NCBI GenBank assembly: GCA_023458755.1
Contig: JAEWYE010000031.1
Coordinates: forward strand, 62,001 to 126,000
Reading direction: 5' to 3'
DNA length: 64,000 nt
Source of the DNA: Bacillota bacterium
Lineage (GTDB): Bacteria; Bacillota; Clostridia; Oscillospirales; Acutalibacteraceae
Made by a program: the position numbers and the translations under genes. Shown piece after piece: positions 8,745 to 17,853 of the stretch. Below the pieces are notes generated by a model. It was given only the letters and a program-made list of their open reading frames with translations, was not told where the DNA came from and ran no database searches. The first letter of the stretch is position 1. The number at the start of each line of letters is the position of its first letter.

Positions 8745-9854
8745 TTACGGTTGACTGGAAGAGGAAATGGCACTGCCGTTTTCATCTTGACCATATAAGA
8801 ATTCGCGAAGCTTCTCACAGTTCTTTTCCAAATCCGGAACCAAAACCGCGCCGACATCCAGGTTTTTATCCTCATAGGTTCCTTTTGCCGGCACATACAT
8901 CGTCTTTGGCGTGTTGCTTGTTATCTCATGCCCGATGGAGCACAAATACAGCAATTCCGAATCGCTTAAATTCGTGGTTACCAGCGGGGCGTAATCATAC
9001 ATCATTTTTGTAAGTTCGGTTGGACTTTGTTTTTTCATTTTGCTCAGCATAGTTTCAATTACCTGACGCTGACGGCCGGTGCGGCCAAAGTCGCTGTCCA
9101 AGTAGCGCATTCTGGAAAAGTAGAGTGCGGATGCACCGTTTAGGTGGTTGCTGCCTTCTTTACATTTCGTGTGTATAATTTTATTCATGTACGCCGCTTC
9201 TTCTTTTGTCATTTCAATATCCAGACCGCCCATTTTATCAATAATCGCGGAGAAATTGCTGAAGTCGGTCATGATATATTTATCAATATTGATGCGGAAG
9301 TTGTTTTCCAGTGTCTGCATGGTCAGCGCCGCGCCTCCCTTGCTGAAGGAAGCGTTTAATTTATTTTTTCCGAGGGTAGGAATTTCGAGGTAAAGGTCCC
9401 GCAGGAAAGAAACAAGATGCACCGTTTTGGTGTCTTTATCAATGGAAAGCAGCATCATGGAATCGGAACGCTGCGCTCCTTCGTCCATCTGGTCGGCACC
9501 GATTAAAAGGATGTTGACAACATTGTCCTTTGAAATTACCTCCCAGGTCGGTGCGGCAGAAGGCTGCCGCACATACTGCGAGGTGTTGATCTGCGGACGG
9601 TTAATGCGGCTGGATATAATGCCGGCATATACAAGTACGCCGATAGCCGCCACCAGTATTAAGCTGGTCAAAACTATGGCAACTTTTCGCCCGGTATGTT
9701 TCTTTTTGGGCGGACGGCTGGGAATTCCGTGCCTGCCGTTGCGGCTGGAACTGTAAATATCGCGGTCTACATAATTATATCGGTCAAACTCCTGATTACT
9801 TGCATAACGCGGAGCGGTTCGTTTGCCAGAATTGCGATTGTTGTTTCTATCCAT
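8745..9854 (-). CDS. LytR-CpsA-Psr (LCP) family cell-wall glycopolymer ligase
   Basis: This 369-residue type II membrane protein has a basic cytoplasmic N-terminus (about 60 residues) and one transmembrane helix (VAIVLTSLILVAAIGVLVYAG). An extracellular LCP domain follows, with VVNILLIGAD, RSDSMMLLSID, LVSFLRDLYLEIP, KLNASFSKGG and DYAPLVTT, including the Asp/Arg residues that bind the polyprenyl pyrophosphate. The family moves teichoic-acid-like or capsular polymers from undecaprenyl carriers to peptidoglycan. Start ATG 9854 is chosen because GAGGTG lies four bases upstream; an in-frame ATG at 9893 has no ribosome-binding site. It has its own promoter and terminator, so it is monocistronic. 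Confidence 0.92.
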   Translation of the reverse strand: MDRNNNRNSGKRTAPRYASNQEFDRYNYVDRDIYSSSRNGRHGIPSRPPKKKHTGRKVAIVLTSLILVAAIGVLVYAGIISSRINRPQINTSQYVRQPSAAPTWEVISKDNVVNILLIGADQMDEGAQRSDSMMLLSIDKDTKTVHLVSFLRDLYLEIPTLGKNKLNASFSKGGAALTMQTLENNFRINIDKYIMTDFSNFSAIIDKMGGLDIEMTKEEAAYMNKIIHTKCKEGSNHLNGASALYFSRMRYLDSDFGRTGRQRQVIETMLSKMKKQSPTELTKMMYDYAPLVTTNLSDSELLYLCSIGHEITSNTPKTMYVPAKGTYEDKNLDVGAVLVPDLEKNCEKLREFLYGQDENGSAISSSSQP

Positions 9855-9970
9855 ACTACACCTCGATTTTATTTGGAACCGGGGATACCCCATTGCTTGC
9901 AGTGCTGCCTTTTCTCGATACCGGCGGGTTCTTCAGCAGGCTCATCGGACAAGCGTAAAAGACAACTTTT

Positions 9971-9999
9971 ATTTTATTGCAAAAGCAATACGTTGTCAA
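9971..9999 (-). promoter_or_regulatory. SigA-type promoter of the LCP gene
   Basis: On the minus strand TTGACA (9999-9994) and TAAAAT (9976-9971) are separated by 17 bases. The start would fall near 9964, leaving a leader of about 110 bases. The rest of the 9855-10184 gap holds only this promoter and the one at 10132-10160. Confidence 0.8.
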
Positions 10000-10131
10000 T
10001 GAAATATATAAAAGGTATTTCACTTAAAATATACAATCCAAAGGCGTAATCTGCCGCATACGGCCAGATTTTGTAAGTTTTCTGTGCAAAGATTTTTAAT
10101 TTACAATATGGTAACATATTAGCCTTGCTTT

Positions 10132-10160
10132 TTATCACGAATTACGATACACTATATAAT
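10132..10160 (+). promoter_or_regulatory. Promoter of the 45-residue membrane peptide gene
   Basis: TTATCA (10132-10137) and a perfect TATAAT (10155-10160) are 17 bases apart, placing the start about 18 bases before the ATG at 10185. Confidence 0.6.
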
Positions 10161-10184
10161 CGTGGAAGAGTGGAGGTGTGCGTG

Positions 10185-10322
10185 ATGGCAAAATCAGCAA
10201 AGCAAATGCAGCCCGCAAAGAAGCATATCGATAAGCGTACGTTATGGGTGCGTGTCATGGCAATTGTTTTGGTGCTATTGATTGCCGGATCAGCATTATC
10301 TATTATTATTTTTGGACATTGA
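10185..10322 (+). CDS. Small single-pass membrane protein, 45 aa
   Basis: Start ATG 10185 is chosen because GGAGGTG lies six bases upstream. The product has a basic N-terminal 24 residues (MAKSAKQMQPAKKHIDKRTL) followed by one hydrophobic helix (VMAIVLVLLIAGSALSIIIF) and ends FGH. It has its own promoter 25 bases upstream and a terminator 20 bases downstream, so it is a compact stand-alone gene. Similar one-helix peptides of Firmicutes include stressosome-linked and uncharacterised families, but nothing in the sequence fixes a family. The function is unknown. Confidence 0.75.
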   Translation: MAKSAKQMQPAKKHIDKRTLWVRVMAIVLVLLIAGSALSIIIFGH

Positions 10323-10342
10323 ATTCCATACAAAACAATATG

Positions 10343-10375
10343 CGCAAGAAGTGTAAAAGCTTTTTGCGTTTTTTT
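10343..10375 (+). terminator. Intrinsic terminator of the small membrane protein gene
   Basis: Arms CGCAAGAAG (10343-10351) and CTTTTTGCG (10360-10368), with one G-U pair, are followed by seven T residues. Confidence 0.75.
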
Positions 10376-10552
10376 ATGCTTATTAAAGGGAGCCTATTGA
10401 ATCGTTTGTATATTCGGCTTTATCTCTGTGAAAAATGAGGACGTATGAATTGTTGCAAACGGTCGGGAAGACTTACTGTCCTTCCCCTTTCGATTTGCGC
10501 ACCGGAGCGCAAAGTTAAATAATGAATGTATTGACAGGAACAGGAGAAATTT

Positions 10553-11983
10553 ATGTACGATTATGATGTCATTATTGTCGGTGCTGGCCCCGCAGGGATT
10601 TTTGCCGCACTTGAACTGAACAAACAGGCAGCGGATTTAAAGGTTATGATTATGGACAGCGGCAGCACCATCGACAGGCGTGCCTGCCCGGCCAGAACGA
10701 AGGGAACATGCACGCACTGCCATCCGTGCAATATCATGAATGGCTGGGCGGGAGCAGGTGCCTTTTCGGATGGAAAGCTCTCGCTTTCCCACGAGGTCGG
10801 CGGAAATGTAACGGATTACCTGCCGGTTGACGAGGTGGAAACACTCATCAAATATGCGGATGACGTGTATCTGCATTATGGAGCACCGAAAACCGTATAC
10901 GGTCTGAATGATAAATTTGCCGAACAGGTGGCATATGAGGCAAAGAAAAACAATATCAGCTTAATTCCGTGTCCGGTGCGCCATATGGGAACAGAGTATT
11001 CTTTCTTAGTCCTGCGGGAGATGTACCGTTATTTGAGCGCGCAGCCGAACTTCACCTTTTTGGAGCACACCAGCGCTGACCATATACTGACCGAAAACGG
11101 CAGGGCTTCCGGTGTGGTTGCCGTTAACAAAAAGGGAGAGGAGAGAACCTATACCGCACCGTATGTAGTGGCGGCACCCGGCCGCGGCGGGGCGGACTGG
11201 CTGAACCGCATCGCGCGGGAAAACGGTATCAGCACCACGAACAACGAAGTCGATATCGGTGTGCGTGTTGAGGTGCCGAACGCGGTTATGGATCCCTTGA
11301 CCAAGAATTTGTATGAGGCAAAGCTGGTCTACTACTCGGATACCTTTGAAAACAAGGTGCGAACCTTCTGCATGAATCCGGGCGGAATCGTAAGCGAGGA
11401 GCATTATGGCGGTGACGGTGACGGAATCGCCGTGGTAAACGGGCACAGTTACGCCGATGAGGATAAGCATACCGGCAACACAAATTTTGCCATGCTGGTT
11501 TCCACAAAATTCACCGAGCCGTTCCATCAGCCGATTGAATACGGCCGCTATATCGCCCAACTAGGCAATATGCTGACCGGCGGGGGCATCATGGTGCAGC
11601 GCCTTGGAGATTTACTGCAGGGCAGGCGTACCGACTGGACACGGCTTAGTAAGTCTACCACTGTGCCAACCTTGAAAACCGCGGTTCCGGGCGATCTTTC
11701 GTTTGTACTGCCGCACCGCCACCTTACCAGCATTGTGGAATCCCTGCGCGCTTTTGATAAAGTTGCGCCGGGTCTGTATTCCAAAAACACACTGCTTTAC
11801 GGTGTGGAGGTAAAATTCTATTCCTCCAAGGTACAGGTGGAGAATAATTTTGAGACTGCCGTTGCCAACTTGTACACCATCGGTGACGGAGCGGGCATTA
11901 CTCGAGGTTTAATGCAGGCGTCGGTAACCGGTGTGGTTGTGGCAAGGGACATTGCGGAAAAAACAGCACAGAACAGGAAATAA
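10553..11983 (+). CDS. NAD(P)/FAD-dependent dehydrogenase (COG2509 type)
   Basis: This 476-residue flavoprotein has an N-terminal dinucleotide-binding motif VIIVGAGPAGIFAALEL. It then has the cysteine-rich CPARTKGTCTHCHPC stretch (residues about 44-60) and WAGAGAFSDGKLSLS, both typical of the uncharacterised FAD dehydrogenase family COG2509. The C-terminal FAD motif is LYTIGDGAGITRGLMQAS. Homologues are cytoplasmic; their substrate is not established. AGGAG lies six bases before ATG 10553. It is monocistronic and convergent with the GH20 gene, with a shared terminator. The cysteines could bind a metal or cluster; this is inferred only from spacing. Confidence 0.85.
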   Translation: MYDYDVIIVGAGPAGIFAALELNKQAADLKVMIMDSGSTIDRRACPARTKGTCTHCHPCNIMNGWAGAGAFSDGKLSLSHEVGGNVTDYLPVDEVETLIKYADDVYLHYGAPKTVYGLNDKFAEQVAYEAKKNNISLIPCPVRHMGTEYSFLVLREMYRYLSAQPNFTFLEHTSADHILTENGRASGVVAVNKKGEERTYTAPYVVAAPGRGGADWLNRIARENGISTTNNEVDIGVRVEVPNAVMDPLTKNLYEAKLVYYSDTFENKVRTFCMNPGGIVSEEHYGGDGDGIAVVNGHSYADEDKHTGNTNFAMLVSTKFTEPFHQPIEYGRYIAQLGNMLTGGGIMVQRLGDLLQGRRTDWTRLSKSTTVPTLKTAVPGDLSFVLPHRHLTSIVESLRAFDKVAPGLYSKNTLLYGVEVKFYSSKVQVENNFETAVANLYTIGDGAGITRGLMQASVTGVVVARDIAEKTAQNRK

Positions 11984-11990
11984 ATATGCG

Positions 11991-12036
11991 ACAAGAAAAG
12001 GGTGCAGAGCAGAAATGCTCTGCACCCTTTTCTTGT
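11991..12036. terminator. Bidirectional intrinsic terminator
   Basis: A perfect 21-bp stem closed by a GAAA tetraloop (12012-12015) lies between the convergent FAD dehydrogenase and GH20 genes. The outer part of the stem is A/T-rich, giving a T-rich tail in both directions. Confidence 0.9.
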
Positions 12037-12043
12037 GTCTGAT

Positions 12044-13924
12044 TTACCCCACAATTCGGCACACGGTGGCAATGGAGCCCCAGGAGTTAAGACAGCGGAA
12101 GGTGCCGTCTTCGTCACGCAGGTAAGGCAGTTTGGGCTCCGCAAGTTCCGGGATGGTATCCAGTTCGTCCCGCGCAAACTGTCCCATTCGGATTTTGGCA
12201 GTTTCAAATCGGCCAATCAGTCCACCGAGGCGAAGATCGATTACCTCAAACCCGAATGGCTTATTGGTTGAATACCAAAGGTGCGACCAAGAGGTTTTGA
12301 GTGTTTGCAGCGAGGCAATGCACTCGTCAGCGAGTTCCATACAGGCAGCCGCACCGGCGCGGTCATTTGTGCGAACGCAGTCGACTGCACGGTTTCTCCA
12401 AATACATTTTTGATAGACAGCGTAAGAAAGTTTTTCGTAAAGTTCGAAAAGAAGAGAATATTCCTGCTGTACATTTGCGTGCTTTCTATAACGCTCCGCA
12501 AGCATTTGGTAGTGCTCCGCACATGGCAAACCGCGGAAATCCTCTTCAAACAGTGGAACCAGGGGATCTTCAAACAGTAATGTTTTGGAAGGTGTCAGGG
12601 TGCCGTTTACTTTCCGTTTCAAGCCTGGAATCTGATTGAAGAGGGAAAGGTCTAAAAACGCCTGACTGTCCGTGCCACAGCACTCCGCAAACCGCTTTTG
12701 CACATCATTTTCCTCATAACGGCCGGTGTAACGGTATTCCGCATACAACTGCAGACCGTATAACGTTGTAAATAGATTTGCCTCACCGCCGTCGTCTTCC
12801 CAAGAGGTCGCAATCACTTGCCGAATTCCGCATTTTTTGCACTGCTCCAAAGCGGGTACAGTGGCAAGAATGGTTTTACGGTAGTCAGCGGCAGGTCCAA
12901 TCCAGGTCCAGATACCGCCCGCAAAGATAGTTTCAGCCGAGAACTGCTGGTGCTTTTTTATAAGCTTCTCATAATGCTCTTCGGTTTCGTTGTAATAGTC
13001 CCAGTAAACCAGGTCAATATTTTCTGGCGCACCCGAAAGTACTTCCGGAGTTAATTTACATTCGGGGTCGTAAAGTTCCCGGGTGGGAGAAGCCGCAATA
13101 AAGTGCATGTCGCTCCACATCATCGCGTGCAAATGGTGTTTCTCTAAAATTGCCGCCACACGCTCCAAATGTTCAGCCATCAGTTCACCGGCAGGGTGGT
13201 AGCCATATTTATTAAGATAGCGGCCCAGCCCCAGTTCCCACGCTTCGTCCATACCGATATGAATCCGGTTGGAGCGGTAGGGAGCGCAGGCAGCGGTAAT
13301 CATTTCTTCAATCAGCTCATATGTTTTTTCTTCCCCCACCATAAGGCTGCGCTCACTGTCTCGCAGAGAATCCATTGCCGGCCATTGCAAGGCACGTTCA
13401 AGATGTGCCAATGTTTGAATACAGGGGATGAGTTCAATTCCTAAGGCATCTGCATAGTCATCAAGTTCTTTTAATTCACCATAGGTGTAGCGTCCCCGCA
13501 TGTAGCCAAAATAGGGGCGGCTTTTGATTTCATAGGTGTCTTCCGTATACAGCATACCTAAATTCAAGCCCATGAGTGCCATTTTGCGCAGAATATTCTT
13601 TAGACTTTCAACGGTTGGCACCGCGTTTCTGGAACAGTCCAGCATGACGCCTGTTTTATTAAAACAAGGCGTTTCTTTTCTTTTATAGCCTGGCTCGTCC
13701 GCATGTGATACGCAAAACGGAAGAGCCCGGAAAAAATCTGTTTTTTCATGATAATCCAGAAGTATTCTTTTGTCTTGGACGGTTACGGAAAATCCCGGTA
13801 CGTCGCTTTTATGCACACATACTTCTTGTTTTTCAGCAGCTTTCTGAAAGAACGGTTCATTTTGTAATAGCCCAAGACCGGGTTCGGTTTCCTCGATTTC
13901 TCCCGTAAAATGCAGACGGATCAT
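12044..13924 (-). CDS. GH20 beta-N-acetylhexosaminidase, intracellular (GcnA-like)
   Basis: This 626-residue protein contains the GH20 active-site motif HIGMDEAWELG, with the catalytic pair at D226-E227, in a TIM-barrel context (LNLGMLYTEDTYE, GIELIPCIQTLAHLE, MMWSDMHF, DLVYWDYY). GH20 enzymes remove terminal beta-linked GlcNAc or GalNAc by substrate-assisted catalysis. No signal peptide is present, so it should act on imported oligosaccharides. Length and single-barrel layout resemble streptococcal GcnA. Start ATG 13924 has GGAG nine bases upstream; the longer reading frame to 14023 lacks a site. It is divergent from the ABC importer genes and ends at a shared terminator. Confidence 0.88.
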   Translation of the reverse strand: MIRLHFTGEIEETEPGLGLLQNEPFFQKAAEKQEVCVHKSDVPGFSVTVQDKRILLDYHEKTDFFRALPFCVSHADEPGYKRKETPCFNKTGVMLDCSRNAVPTVESLKNILRKMALMGLNLGMLYTEDTYEIKSRPYFGYMRGRYTYGELKELDDYADALGIELIPCIQTLAHLERALQWPAMDSLRDSERSLMVGEEKTYELIEEMITAACAPYRSNRIHIGMDEAWELGLGRYLNKYGYHPAGELMAEHLERVAAILEKHHLHAMMWSDMHFIAASPTRELYDPECKLTPEVLSGAPENIDLVYWDYYNETEEHYEKLIKKHQQFSAETIFAGGIWTWIGPAADYRKTILATVPALEQCKKCGIRQVIATSWEDDGGEANLFTTLYGLQLYAEYRYTGRYEENDVQKRFAECCGTDSQAFLDLSLFNQIPGLKRKVNGTLTPSKTLLFEDPLVPLFEEDFRGLPCAEHYQMLAERYRKHANVQQEYSLLFELYEKLSYAVYQKCIWRNRAVDCVRTNDRAGAAACMELADECIASLQTLKTSWSHLWYSTNKPFGFEVIDLRLGGLIGRFETAKIRMGQFARDELDTIPELAEPKLPYLRDEDGTFRCLNSWGSIATVCRIVG

Positions 13925-14159
13925 AGGTAAGCACTCCTTATTACTCTGTTTGAATCTTTGTCTAACATTATAAGAAAAACGGTATGGATAATCCACATGA
14001 AAAGGAACAGATGATACCCTCAAAACTTCAGGTTCTCATCAATAATTCTATAAAAGGCGTACAAATATTGGTAATTTTACCGTAACTTTTTTTAGGAATC
14101 TAAAGTTTGTTTACTGTAGTATATCGTTTTTAGTCTAGTCTTACAAAACCTGCGGCGGG

Positions 14160-14165
14160 TATAAT
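14160..14165 (+). promoter_or_regulatory. Candidate -10 box of the sugar importer operon
   Basis: A perfect TATAAT lies 43 bases before the permease start, but no recognisable -35 box is present 16-18 bases upstream. That pattern fits an activator-dependent promoter. The AraC-type regulator at 28214 is the obvious candidate, by inference. Confidence 0.35.
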
Positions 14166-14207
14166 AAATAGCGAAAAGACCGTTGGAACAGTGAAAGGAT
14201 GAAGTTT

Positions 14208-15164
14208 ATGATAACGAAAAGAGCGAAGGATGCTGTTCTGAAACCACGAAAAAAACGCTGGTCGAGGGATGACACAGAGCTTACTCTGCTCGCAACACCT
14301 ACTATCATTTGGTATGTGCTGTTCTCCTTTATACCAATGTTCGGAATTATTATTGCATTCAAAAATTTTCGGATAGATGGCAATTTTATTCAGAGTGTGT
14401 TTAACAGTGAATGGTGCGGACTGGAAAATTTCCGCTTTATGTTCACCAGTCAGGATGCCTGGATCGTACTGCGCAATACACTTGGTTACAATATCCTGTT
14501 TATTATTTTGGGTATTGTGGTGCCGGTTGTGCTGGCGCTCATGATTGGACAGTTACATAATAAACGCTTGGGTAAAATTTATCAGACTGCCATGTTCATG
14601 CCGTACTTCCTTTCCTGGGTTGTTATAGCGGCGATTGTCTGGGGCTTTTTAAGTTATGACAAAGGTCTTGTCAACAGCTTACTCACAAGTGCGGGTACTG
14701 ACCCGGTAAACTGGTACATGACCTCCGGTCCTTGGCCGTTCCTCATTATTTTTCTGAATATATGGAAAAGCGTCGGCTATGGAATGGTTGTTTACCTTGC
14801 GACTATTACCGGCATTGACACCAGTTATTACGAAGCAGCCGTGATTGACGGTGCAACAAAATGGCAGCAGGTTCGCTACATTACGCTGCCAATCATGAAA
14901 ACCGTTATTATTATTATGTTCATTATGGCGGTTGGCCGTATTTTCTATTCAGATTTTGGCCTGTTCTATCAGGTGCCGCATGATTCCAACTCCTTGCATG
15001 ATGTTACCTATACGATTGATGTCATGGTTTATAAGATGCTTAAGAGCGCAACGGTCGGCATGGCGTCTGCTGCCGCCTTCTTCCAGTCCGCTATGGGCTG
15101 CGTAACCATCCTGATTGCAAACTGGGTTGTGCGCCGTATAGATCCCGACAGCGCACTGATTTAA
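14208..15164 (+). CDS. Sugar ABC transporter permease, LplB type
   Basis: This 318-residue inner-membrane protein has six predicted helices and the binding-protein-dependent transport motif EAAVIDGATKWQQVRYITLP, where the ATPase docks. It opens with a basic stretch (KRAKDAVLKPRKKRW) and then TPTIIWYVLFSFIPMFGIIIAF, characteristic of the LplB/YtcP branch of carbohydrate importers, whose solute-binding proteins are unusually large. ATG 14208 is preferred to ATG 14199 because the GAAAGGA ribosome-binding site directly abuts 14199. It is followed 12 bases later by its partner permease. No ATPase gene is nearby; a shared MsmK-like ATPase elsewhere is expected. Confidence 0.93.
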   Translation: MITKRAKDAVLKPRKKRWSRDDTELTLLATPTIIWYVLFSFIPMFGIIIAFKNFRIDGNFIQSVFNSEWCGLENFRFMFTSQDAWIVLRNTLGYNILFIILGIVVPVVLALMIGQLHNKRLGKIYQTAMFMPYFLSWVVIAAIVWGFLSYDKGLVNSLLTSAGTDPVNWYMTSGPWPFLIIFLNIWKSVGYGMVVYLATITGIDTSYYEAAVIDGATKWQQVRYITLPIMKTVIIIMFIMAVGRIFYSDFGLFYQVPHDSNSLHDVTYTIDVMVYKMLKSATVGMASAAAFFQSAMGCVTILIANWVVRRIDPDSALI

Positions 15165-15176
15165 GGAGGGAATAAA

Positions 15177-16103
15177 GTGGCAAAACAAAAGTATGCGACC
15201 GGCCTTGAAAAATTTAACCGGATTCATAATTCAACCAATATCATTTTTAATATTCTTTTTCTCATCTTCGCACTTGTTTGTGTAATTCCGGTGGTATTTG
15301 TACTTTCTATTTCTTTTTCATCGGAAAAATCCATTCAAGATTTTGGTTACCACCTGATTCCAAAGGTGTTCTCGATGGAGTCCTACACATTCTTATGGAA
15401 ACAAAACACTGTAATCATGAGAGCTTTGGGCATTTCCGTGTTTGTTACAGTGGTTGGTACCATTGTGGGCGTTCTGCTTACAACCACCATGGGCTATGTG
15501 CTTTCCCGTCCGCAGTATAAGCTAAAGGGCTTTCTCACCTGGATCGTGTTTATCCCCATGGTTTTCAACGGTGGTATGGTATCCAGCTATTATGTGAACG
15601 CAAATCTCCTTGGCCTTAAAAATACCGTTTGGGCCTACATCCTGCCGCTTGCCGTATCCTCATTCAATGTAATTATCTGCAAAACATTCTTCCGCACAAC
15701 CATTCCGGATTCTTTGGTGGAATCGGCAAAAATGGACGGTGCCACCCAGCTTCGTATCTTTTTCAGCATTGTGCTGCCAATTTCACTGCCTGTGCTGGCA
15801 ACCATCGGATTATTCCTTTCATTTGGCTACTGGAACGACTGGTTCCAGGCCATGCTGTACATAGATGATACCAATATGAATTCCCTGCAGGCCTTGCTGA
15901 CAAAAATCATGGATAACGTCGATTACCTGTCACGCAATGCGGCAACCATGGGTGTCAGCTCCGCAGAGCTTGCACGCAACATGCCAAAAGAGGGCGCCCG
16001 CATGGCAATTGCCGCTCTCATTGTTATCCCGATTGCCTGTGCTTACCCGTTCTTCCAGCGGTATTTCATTTCCGGTCTTACGGTAGGCGCCGTAAAGGGA
16101 TAA
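15177..16103 (+). CDS. Sugar ABC transporter permease, LplC type
   Basis: This is a 308-residue partner permease with six membrane segments and the EAA-type docking loop VESAKMDGATQLRIFFSIVLP. The C-terminal VIPIACAYPFFQRYFISGLTVGAVKG ending is typical of LplC/YtcP proteins. The start is GTG 15177 with AAGGAGGG six bases upstream. It forms the channel with the preceding permease and takes substrate from the lipoprotein encoded 71 bases downstream. That gap holds a small palindrome (GGTCAATGGTTGACC). Confidence 0.93.
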   Translation: MAKQKYATGLEKFNRIHNSTNIIFNILFLIFALVCVIPVVFVLSISFSSEKSIQDFGYHLIPKVFSMESYTFLWKQNTVIMRALGISVFVTVVGTIVGVLLTTTMGYVLSRPQYKLKGFLTWIVFIPMVFNGGMVSSYYVNANLLGLKNTVWAYILPLAVSSFNVIICKTFFRTTIPDSLVESAKMDGATQLRIFFSIVLPISLPVLATIGLFLSFGYWNDWFQAMLYIDDTNMNSLQALLTKIMDNVDYLSRNAATMGVSSAELARNMPKEGARMAIAALIVIPIACAYPFFQRYFISGLTVGAVKG

Positions 16104-16174
16104 CCAATCGTAAACCATTCAATTTGTACCCCTGGTCAATGGTTGACCTTAAAATATAAAGGAGGGCATTAAAT

Positions 16175-17647
16175 TTGAAAAAGTCAAAGATTATTTCCTT
16201 ACTTTGTGCAGCCGCTATGCTGACCGCAACCTTTACCGGCTGTGCAGGCAGCAACACGGCAAGTACCGCATCCAAAGCAGATGCTACATCTTCGGCAGCT
16301 TCCGGTGAAGTTCCGACTCTTACCTGGTGGCTCATCGGCAACCAGCCAGAAAATCTTCAGGCAGGCGTAGATAAAATTAACGATTACACCTCGAAGAAAA
16401 TCGGCGTGAAAGTTGACATTAAAGTAGCTTCCTGGGGCGACTGGGATACCAAAATGAACACCATCGTAAACTCCGGTGAAGCATTTGATATCATGTTCAC
16501 CAATAACACCAAGTACTGCAAACAAGTACAGCAGGGTGCTTTTGCCGACCTTACAGATCTCGTAAAGACCGCTGCTCCTGACCTCTATAAATTCATTCCG
16601 GAAAAAGTATGGAGCGGTGCAAAAATCGGCGGAAAAATTTACTCCGTACCAACCTACAAAGATTCTTCTACCTCCCAGTACTGGGTATTTGACGACGCTT
16701 ACGTACAAAAGTACAAACTGGACGTTGCCAGCATCAAAACCTTTGATGATCTGGACAAAGCTCTGACCACCATTAAAAAGGGTGAAGGCAAATCGGTTTA
16801 TCCGCTCACCATGATTCAAAATGATGCATTCTCCGGCATGCTCAATAATTATGATGACCTGACCCTCGGACTGCCTTTCATCGGCGTACGTTATGACGAT
16901 GCAAGCCGAAAAGTTGTTCCTGTTTTGGAGCAGTCCGATACCATGGCACAGCTCAAGATGCTGAACAAATGGTACAAAGCCGGCATCATCAATCCGGACG
17001 CTCCTACTCTGAAAGATTCCCCGAAGAACAAGATGTTTATGTCCGCTCAAGGTTTCCCGGGTGCAGAAATCGGCTGGGCTGCTGATCAGGGCGTTAAGAA
17101 GTATGATACCGTACAGGTATTCGGACCTCTGTACAGCAACAGCACCATCCAAGGCTCTTTAAACGCAATTTCCGCAAACTCCAAGCATAAGACCGAAGCA
17201 TTGAAATTCCTCCAGCTCGTCAACACCGATCAAAAACTGCGCGACATGCTCGCATACGGCGTGGAAGGTACAGATTTCCAGTATAAGAGCGACAAAGTTG
17301 TAAAGCGCTTGACCGATACATGGGGCATTGGCAACTACGCAATCGGCACATTCTTTGATATGTCCACACAGGAAGGTTCTCCTGCCGACCAGTGGGATCA
17401 GGTTAAAGCTTTGAATGAAAAAGCAACTGCTTCTGTATGCCTCGGCTTCACTCCGGATACTTCTAAAATTGCTACACAGATGGCAAACTGCCAGGCAGTT
17501 TGGGATAAATACCGTTATGAGCTTATGAACGGTGCTTCCGATCCGACCACTACAGTGCCTAAGGTCATGAAAGACTTGAAGGCAGCCGGTATGGATGAAA
17601 TCGTAACCGAGATGCAGTCTCAGATCGACAAAAACTTCAAAAAATAA
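16175..17647 (+). CDS. Carbohydrate ABC transporter solute-binding lipoprotein
   Basis: This 490-residue lipoprotein has a signal peptide (KKSKIISLLCAAAMLTATF) ending in the lipobox TFTGC, so Cys22 would be lipidated and anchor the protein outside the membrane. The mature part starts with a Ser/Ala/Thr-rich linker. It has the extracellular solute-binding family 1 layout with the long C-terminal region seen with LplB/LplC permeases. The start is TTG 16175 with AAAGGAGGG upstream. A strong terminator follows, so permeases plus binding protein form one unit. It is clearly homologous to the second binding protein at 29075: both share a C-terminal DTSKI..QM...VW.KY motif and an LKAAG segment. Confidence 0.93.
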   Translation: MKKSKIISLLCAAAMLTATFTGCAGSNTASTASKADATSSAASGEVPTLTWWLIGNQPENLQAGVDKINDYTSKKIGVKVDIKVASWGDWDTKMNTIVNSGEAFDIMFTNNTKYCKQVQQGAFADLTDLVKTAAPDLYKFIPEKVWSGAKIGGKIYSVPTYKDSSTSQYWVFDDAYVQKYKLDVASIKTFDDLDKALTTIKKGEGKSVYPLTMIQNDAFSGMLNNYDDLTLGLPFIGVRYDDASRKVVPVLEQSDTMAQLKMLNKWYKAGIINPDAPTLKDSPKNKMFMSAQGFPGAEIGWAADQGVKKYDTVQVFGPLYSNSTIQGSLNAISANSKHKTEALKFLQLVNTDQKLRDMLAYGVEGTDFQYKSDKVVKRLTDTWGIGNYAIGTFFDMSTQEGSPADQWDQVKALNEKATASVCLGFTPDTSKIATQMANCQAVWDKYRYELMNGASDPTTTVPKVMKDLKAAGMDEIVTEMQSQIDKNFKK

Positions 17648-17710
17648 TCTCTTTCTTCTAATCTCTTAAAATTCTCTTTTCTCTTTTAATAACTCCCTAT
17701 TTTCGTCTTT

Positions 17711-17754
17711 GAAAACCTGAACAACAGACGCTTCTGATGTTCAGGTTTTCTTTT
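17711..17754 (+). terminator. Intrinsic terminator after the importer operon
   Basis: The perfect 13-bp stem GAAAACCTGAACA (17711-17723) / TGTTCAGGTTTTC (17738-17750) is followed by TTTT. It separates importer expression from the downstream glycosidase genes. Confidence 0.92.
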
Positions 17755-17853
17755 AAAGTAAAGAAATTTGTTAAGTTCTTTCTATACTGCTATTTTATAA
17801 AAATTTATAAAAAAATTCGCAAAACCATAAATAGGATAACGAGGTTAATCAAT

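Noticed and set aside
16110..16147. Terminator between the permease and binding protein genes
   Set aside because: The palindrome lacks a T-run and the genes belong to one transport system.
16199..17152. Long minus-strand frame of 317 codons
   Set aside because: It lies wholly inside the solute-binding protein gene on the other strand, has no ribosome-binding site and has a non-protein-like composition.
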